A DNA stretch of 64,000 bases. Origin: Bin5 sp965232575. Its GTDB lineage: Bacteria; Chloroflexota; Anaerolineae; Caldilineales; Caldilineaceae. The stretch's first letter is position 1. The number at the start of each line of letters is the position of its first letter. Positions 61,839-64,000 of the stretch are shown in pieces. Position numbers and translations under genes: made by a program. The stretch lies in assembly GCA_965232575.1 (NCBI GenBank), contig CBDDPZ010000007.1:682001-746000 (forward strand). The letters run 5' to 3'. The notes under the pieces were generated by a model, which saw only the letters and a list, made by a program, of their open reading frames with translations, had not been told where the DNA came from and did not search any database.

Positions 61839-63239
61839 ATGATGTCGAAAAAGTATTCGCGACGCGATATACTCAAGTTGACCGGCACGGCCGCCGGCGC
61901 AACGCTACTGGCGGCCTGTGTGGCGCCCCCGGCTGCTGCACCGGCCGGCGGCGATGCCGAGCCTGCCATGGGCGCCATGCGCAAGACGATTCGCTGGTGG
62001 GATAACTACAATGCCGAGCATCCTCTTGGCGCCACCCTGATTAAGGAGGTTTTCTCCGTCTTTGAGCAGGAGAATCCTGGCTGGGACGTCGAGTTCACTT
62101 TCGTCACCAACACCGAGCTGGTGCCGAAGATGATCACATCCCGGATGGCCGGCGAGCCTGCCGACCTGTTTGCCAACTTTGCCGGTCGCGGCAGCCTGGC
62201 CCATGCCGGTTACACGCTTCCACTCCAGGACTATGTGAAGGAGTGGGGCCAGTGGGACGACATGATCGACGGCTTCCGCAATCTCAGCACCGTCGGCGGC
62301 GACCTGATCGGCTATCCGGCCCTTTGCGGCACCAAGATGTACATCTACCGCAAGGATTTCTTCGATGAAGCCGGGCTCGACGCTGACAACTTCCCGGATA
62401 ACTGGGATGACCTGTTGGACGCGCAGATCAAGCTGACGCAGCGCGACGGCGACGGCAACATCACGCGCGCCGGCATGCGGATGGGCAAGACGTGGGACTG
62501 GGAGCAGATGACGGTCAACGCCTACCAGAACGGCGGCGGCGAGTTCGACCAGAGCGATCCGCTGACCGGCAAGTGCACGGTCAACGCGCCCGAGTTTGCC
62601 GAGGCCTTCACCTGGAATCTGGACCTGAAGCGCGTCCACGGGATCAACCCGCTGGAAGGCTTGACCCTGCCGCCCGGCACGTGGGCGACGGTGGAAGGCT
62701 ACACCGCCATGGAGATACAGGGCCCGTGGTGGGTGCCAAACATGCGGCTGCGCAAGCCCGAAAACGCCGACCTGATGGGGATCGGCGCGCCGATCTCCCG
62801 CAATGCCGGCGGCGAGCGCATCGGGCTGGCCAATGCCAACCACATCATCAGTGTCTACTCCGAGAGCGAAGTGCAGGAAGCCGCGCTGGCGCTGCTGGAA
62901 GTCTACTCCCGGCCCACCAGCCAGGAAGCTCTGCACAACGCCATCGATGATGAAGGCAAATTCCCGCAGTTCTTCCTCACGGCCTTCAGATCGATGAACG
63001 AAAACCTGGCCTGGCTCCAGGATGAGCCGTTGATCCGCGACACGGCTTTCCTCGAATACGCCGGCTCGGGACGCGACGTCGGCTACGACCATGTCGGCTA
63101 TCGAGAAATGGCGATCAATATCTGGAGCCCCTTCACTGAAATGGCGCTCTTCGGCCTGCGTGAGGACCAGGATGCTCTGGACAGCATGGCGAGCAAAGCG
63201 GACGGGATCACAAACCGGATTCTGAGCACTGGCGCGTAA
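61839..63239 (+). CDS. Sugar ABC transporter solute-binding protein (SBP family 1), Tat lipoprotein
   Basis: A 466-residue binding protein. The start at 61839 follows AAGGAG by about 12 bases and begins the export signal: SRRDILKLTGTAAGATLLAAC has twin arginines and a lipobox. IRWWDNYNAEHPLGATLIKE and FVTNTELVPKMITSRMAGEP match family 1 proteins. ALLEVYSRPTSQEALHNAI is the usual late helix. The next gene is a permease, 104 bases on, with an inverted repeat between. Confidence 0.9.
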   Translation: MMSKKYSRRDILKLTGTAAGATLLAACVAPPAAAPAGGDAEPAMGAMRKTIRWWDNYNAEHPLGATLIKEVFSVFEQENPGWDVEFTFVTNTELVPKMITSRMAGEPADLFANFAGRGSLAHAGYTLPLQDYVKEWGQWDDMIDGFRNLSTVGGDLIGYPALCGTKMYIYRKDFFDEAGLDADNFPDNWDDLLDAQIKLTQRDGDGNITRAGMRMGKTWDWEQMTVNAYQNGGGEFDQSDPLTGKCTVNAPEFAEAFTWNLDLKRVHGINPLEGLTLPPGTWATVEGYTAMEIQGPWWVPNMRLRKPENADLMGIGAPISRNAGGERIGLANANHIISVYSESEVQEAALALLEVYSRPTSQEALHNAIDDEGKFPQFFLTAFRSMNENLAWLQDEPLIRDTAFLEYAGSGRDVGYDHVGYREMAINIWSPFTEMALFGLREDQDALDSMASKADGITNRILSTGA

Positions 63240-63272
63240 GAGCACTATGTAGACAACGGTGGAAAGTGGCGA

Positions 63273-63310
63273 GTGAATAGTGGGTGTTTCAGGTACCATC
63301 CGCTATTCAC
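63273..63310 (+). promoter_or_regulatory. Intercistronic inverted repeat
   Basis: GTGAATAG (63273-63280) pairs with CTATTCAC (63303-63310), a perfect eight-base stem with a 22-base loop, between the binding-protein stop and the permease start. Confidence 0.5.
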
Positions 63311-63343
63311 AAGCCGCTGTCCACTGCAAAAAGGAGGCCGCCC

Positions 63344-64000
63344 TTGGCTGTTAGCACGGCAAGCCGATTCCAGGAGTTTCGCGCCGAGTTGCGCCGCAGC
63401 GAGGTAAGGTGGGCTTATACTCTGATCTTGCCCGCTGTCCTTCCTCTGCTGATATTCACTGTCCTGCCGGTCCTAGGGGCGATCGGCCTCAGTTTCACCC
63501 GTTTTGACGCATTCAGTGCCACGATGCAGTGGATCGGCACGGAAAACTACGGGGACGCGTTTGGCAACGAACTGTTCCGTACCACCATCAGAAATACGCT
63601 GCAGTTCACGGTCGGTTTCGTACCGCTTTCCATGGCAGTCGGTTTTACCGCCGCAATGCTGCTGAATCGCAGATTTCGCGGTATCTCCTTCCTGCGCGGC
63701 GCCTATTATCTGCCGGTTCTGACCTCGACAATCGCGATGGGCATCGCCTGGATGTGGCTCTTTCAGCCGCAAGTGGGTCTGGTCAGCCTGGCACTAAAGC
63801 TCTTTGGCGTGACACCCAAAGACTGGCTCAACAGTCCCTTTACCGCCATGCCGGCGGTGATCGGGGTGGCGGTGTGGAAAGCGTTCGGCGGCACGATGCT
63901 TATCTACCTGGCCGGTCTGCAAGGTATCCCCGAAACCTTCTATGACGCAGCCAAAGTGGATGGCTGCGGCCGCTGGCAGCTACTGCGATTTATCACCTGG
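63344..64000 (+). CDS. Sugar ABC transporter permease (MalF/UgpA-like), C-terminus beyond the window
   Basis: Open to the last base; 219 residues are visible. The TTG at 63344 follows AAGGAGG by six bases. Hydrophobic segments include YTLILPAVLPLLIFTVLPVL and FRTTIRNTLQFTVGFVPLSM-type helices, and the EAA loop begins at FYDAAKVDGCGRWQLLRFIT, at the edge. It pairs with the preceding binding protein; a second permease should follow outside. Confidence 0.9.
   Translation, partial: MAVSTASRFQEFRAELRRSEVRWAYTLILPAVLPLLIFTVLPVLGAIGLSFTRFDAFSATMQWIGTENYGDAFGNELFRTTIRNTLQFTVGFVPLSMAVGFTAAMLLNRRFRGISFLRGAYYLPVLTSTIAMGIAWMWLFQPQVGLVSLALKLFGVTPKDWLNSPFTAMPAVIGVAVWKAFGGTMLIYLAGLQGIPETFYDAAKVDGCGRWQLLRFITW

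Noticed and set aside
61905..63299. Long antisense open frame (464 codons) opposite the binding-protein gene
   Set aside because: It is the mirror of a GC-rich gene with a clear family; its translation has no conserved content and its start has no ribosome site.

Overview
The window looks like chromosomal DNA of a GC-rich, heterotrophic member of the Chloroflexota (Caldilinea-like). This is inferred from style, not from a marker gene: repeated Tat-type lipoprotein signals (SRRNFL, SRRDIL) on solute-binding proteins, many phytanoyl-CoA-dioxygenase-like proteins, BNR propellers and Gfo/Idh/SDR catabolic enzymes, and a MurE-like ligase with an atypical specificity motif. No rRNA, tRNA, CRISPR array or insertion sequence was seen.

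Layout. 1-1.9 kb: the end of a RecD2-like helicase, a sugar isomerase-like TIM barrel and a small conserved protein. 1.9-10.7 kb: an AlkP-superfamily hydrolase, a surface propeller protein with a Thr/Pro stalk translationally coupled to a MurE-like ligase, and a large lipoprotein made of three repeated double modules, ending at a clear terminator. 11-20 kb: small-molecule catabolism (SDR, sarcosine-oxidase-like enzyme, GH32, PIG-L deacetylase, two phytanoyl-CoA dioxygenases), with several genes broken. 20-32.8 kb, minus strand: a complete oligopeptide-type ABC transporter (OppF, OppD, two permeases, binding protein), an NHL propeller, a broken epimerase, a third dioxygenase, an unusual glycosidase-like/formylglycine-generating-enzyme fusion and a hydroxyacid dehydrogenase.

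33-39 kb: a sugar ABC operon behind a perfect consensus promoter (binding protein, two permeases, a ferritin-like di-iron protein of unknown function, ribokinase-like kinase). 39-49 kb, minus strand: three sialidase-like BNR proteins, a large unknown TIM-barrel-like protein and a second peptide-type ABC system without ATPases. 49-54.3 kb: two hydroxyacid dehydrogenases, an HpcH/HpaI aldolase, an amidohydrolase and an epimerase. 54.4-56.4 kb: an AT-rich island with its own promoter carrying a DGQHR-domain protein coupled to a GIY-YIG nuclease; this is the best candidate for an undescribed (defence-like) system. 56.4-64 kb: SDR, M24 peptidase, FtsX-like permease, and the start of another sugar ABC operon that runs off the window.

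The genes together describe import of sugars, peptides or decorated glycans, trimming by glycosidase/sialidase-like proteins and oxidation of the products. Two recurring structural themes are an inverted repeat between each binding-protein gene and its permease gene (four of four loci), and gene decay concentrated between 13.6 and 28.5 kb.
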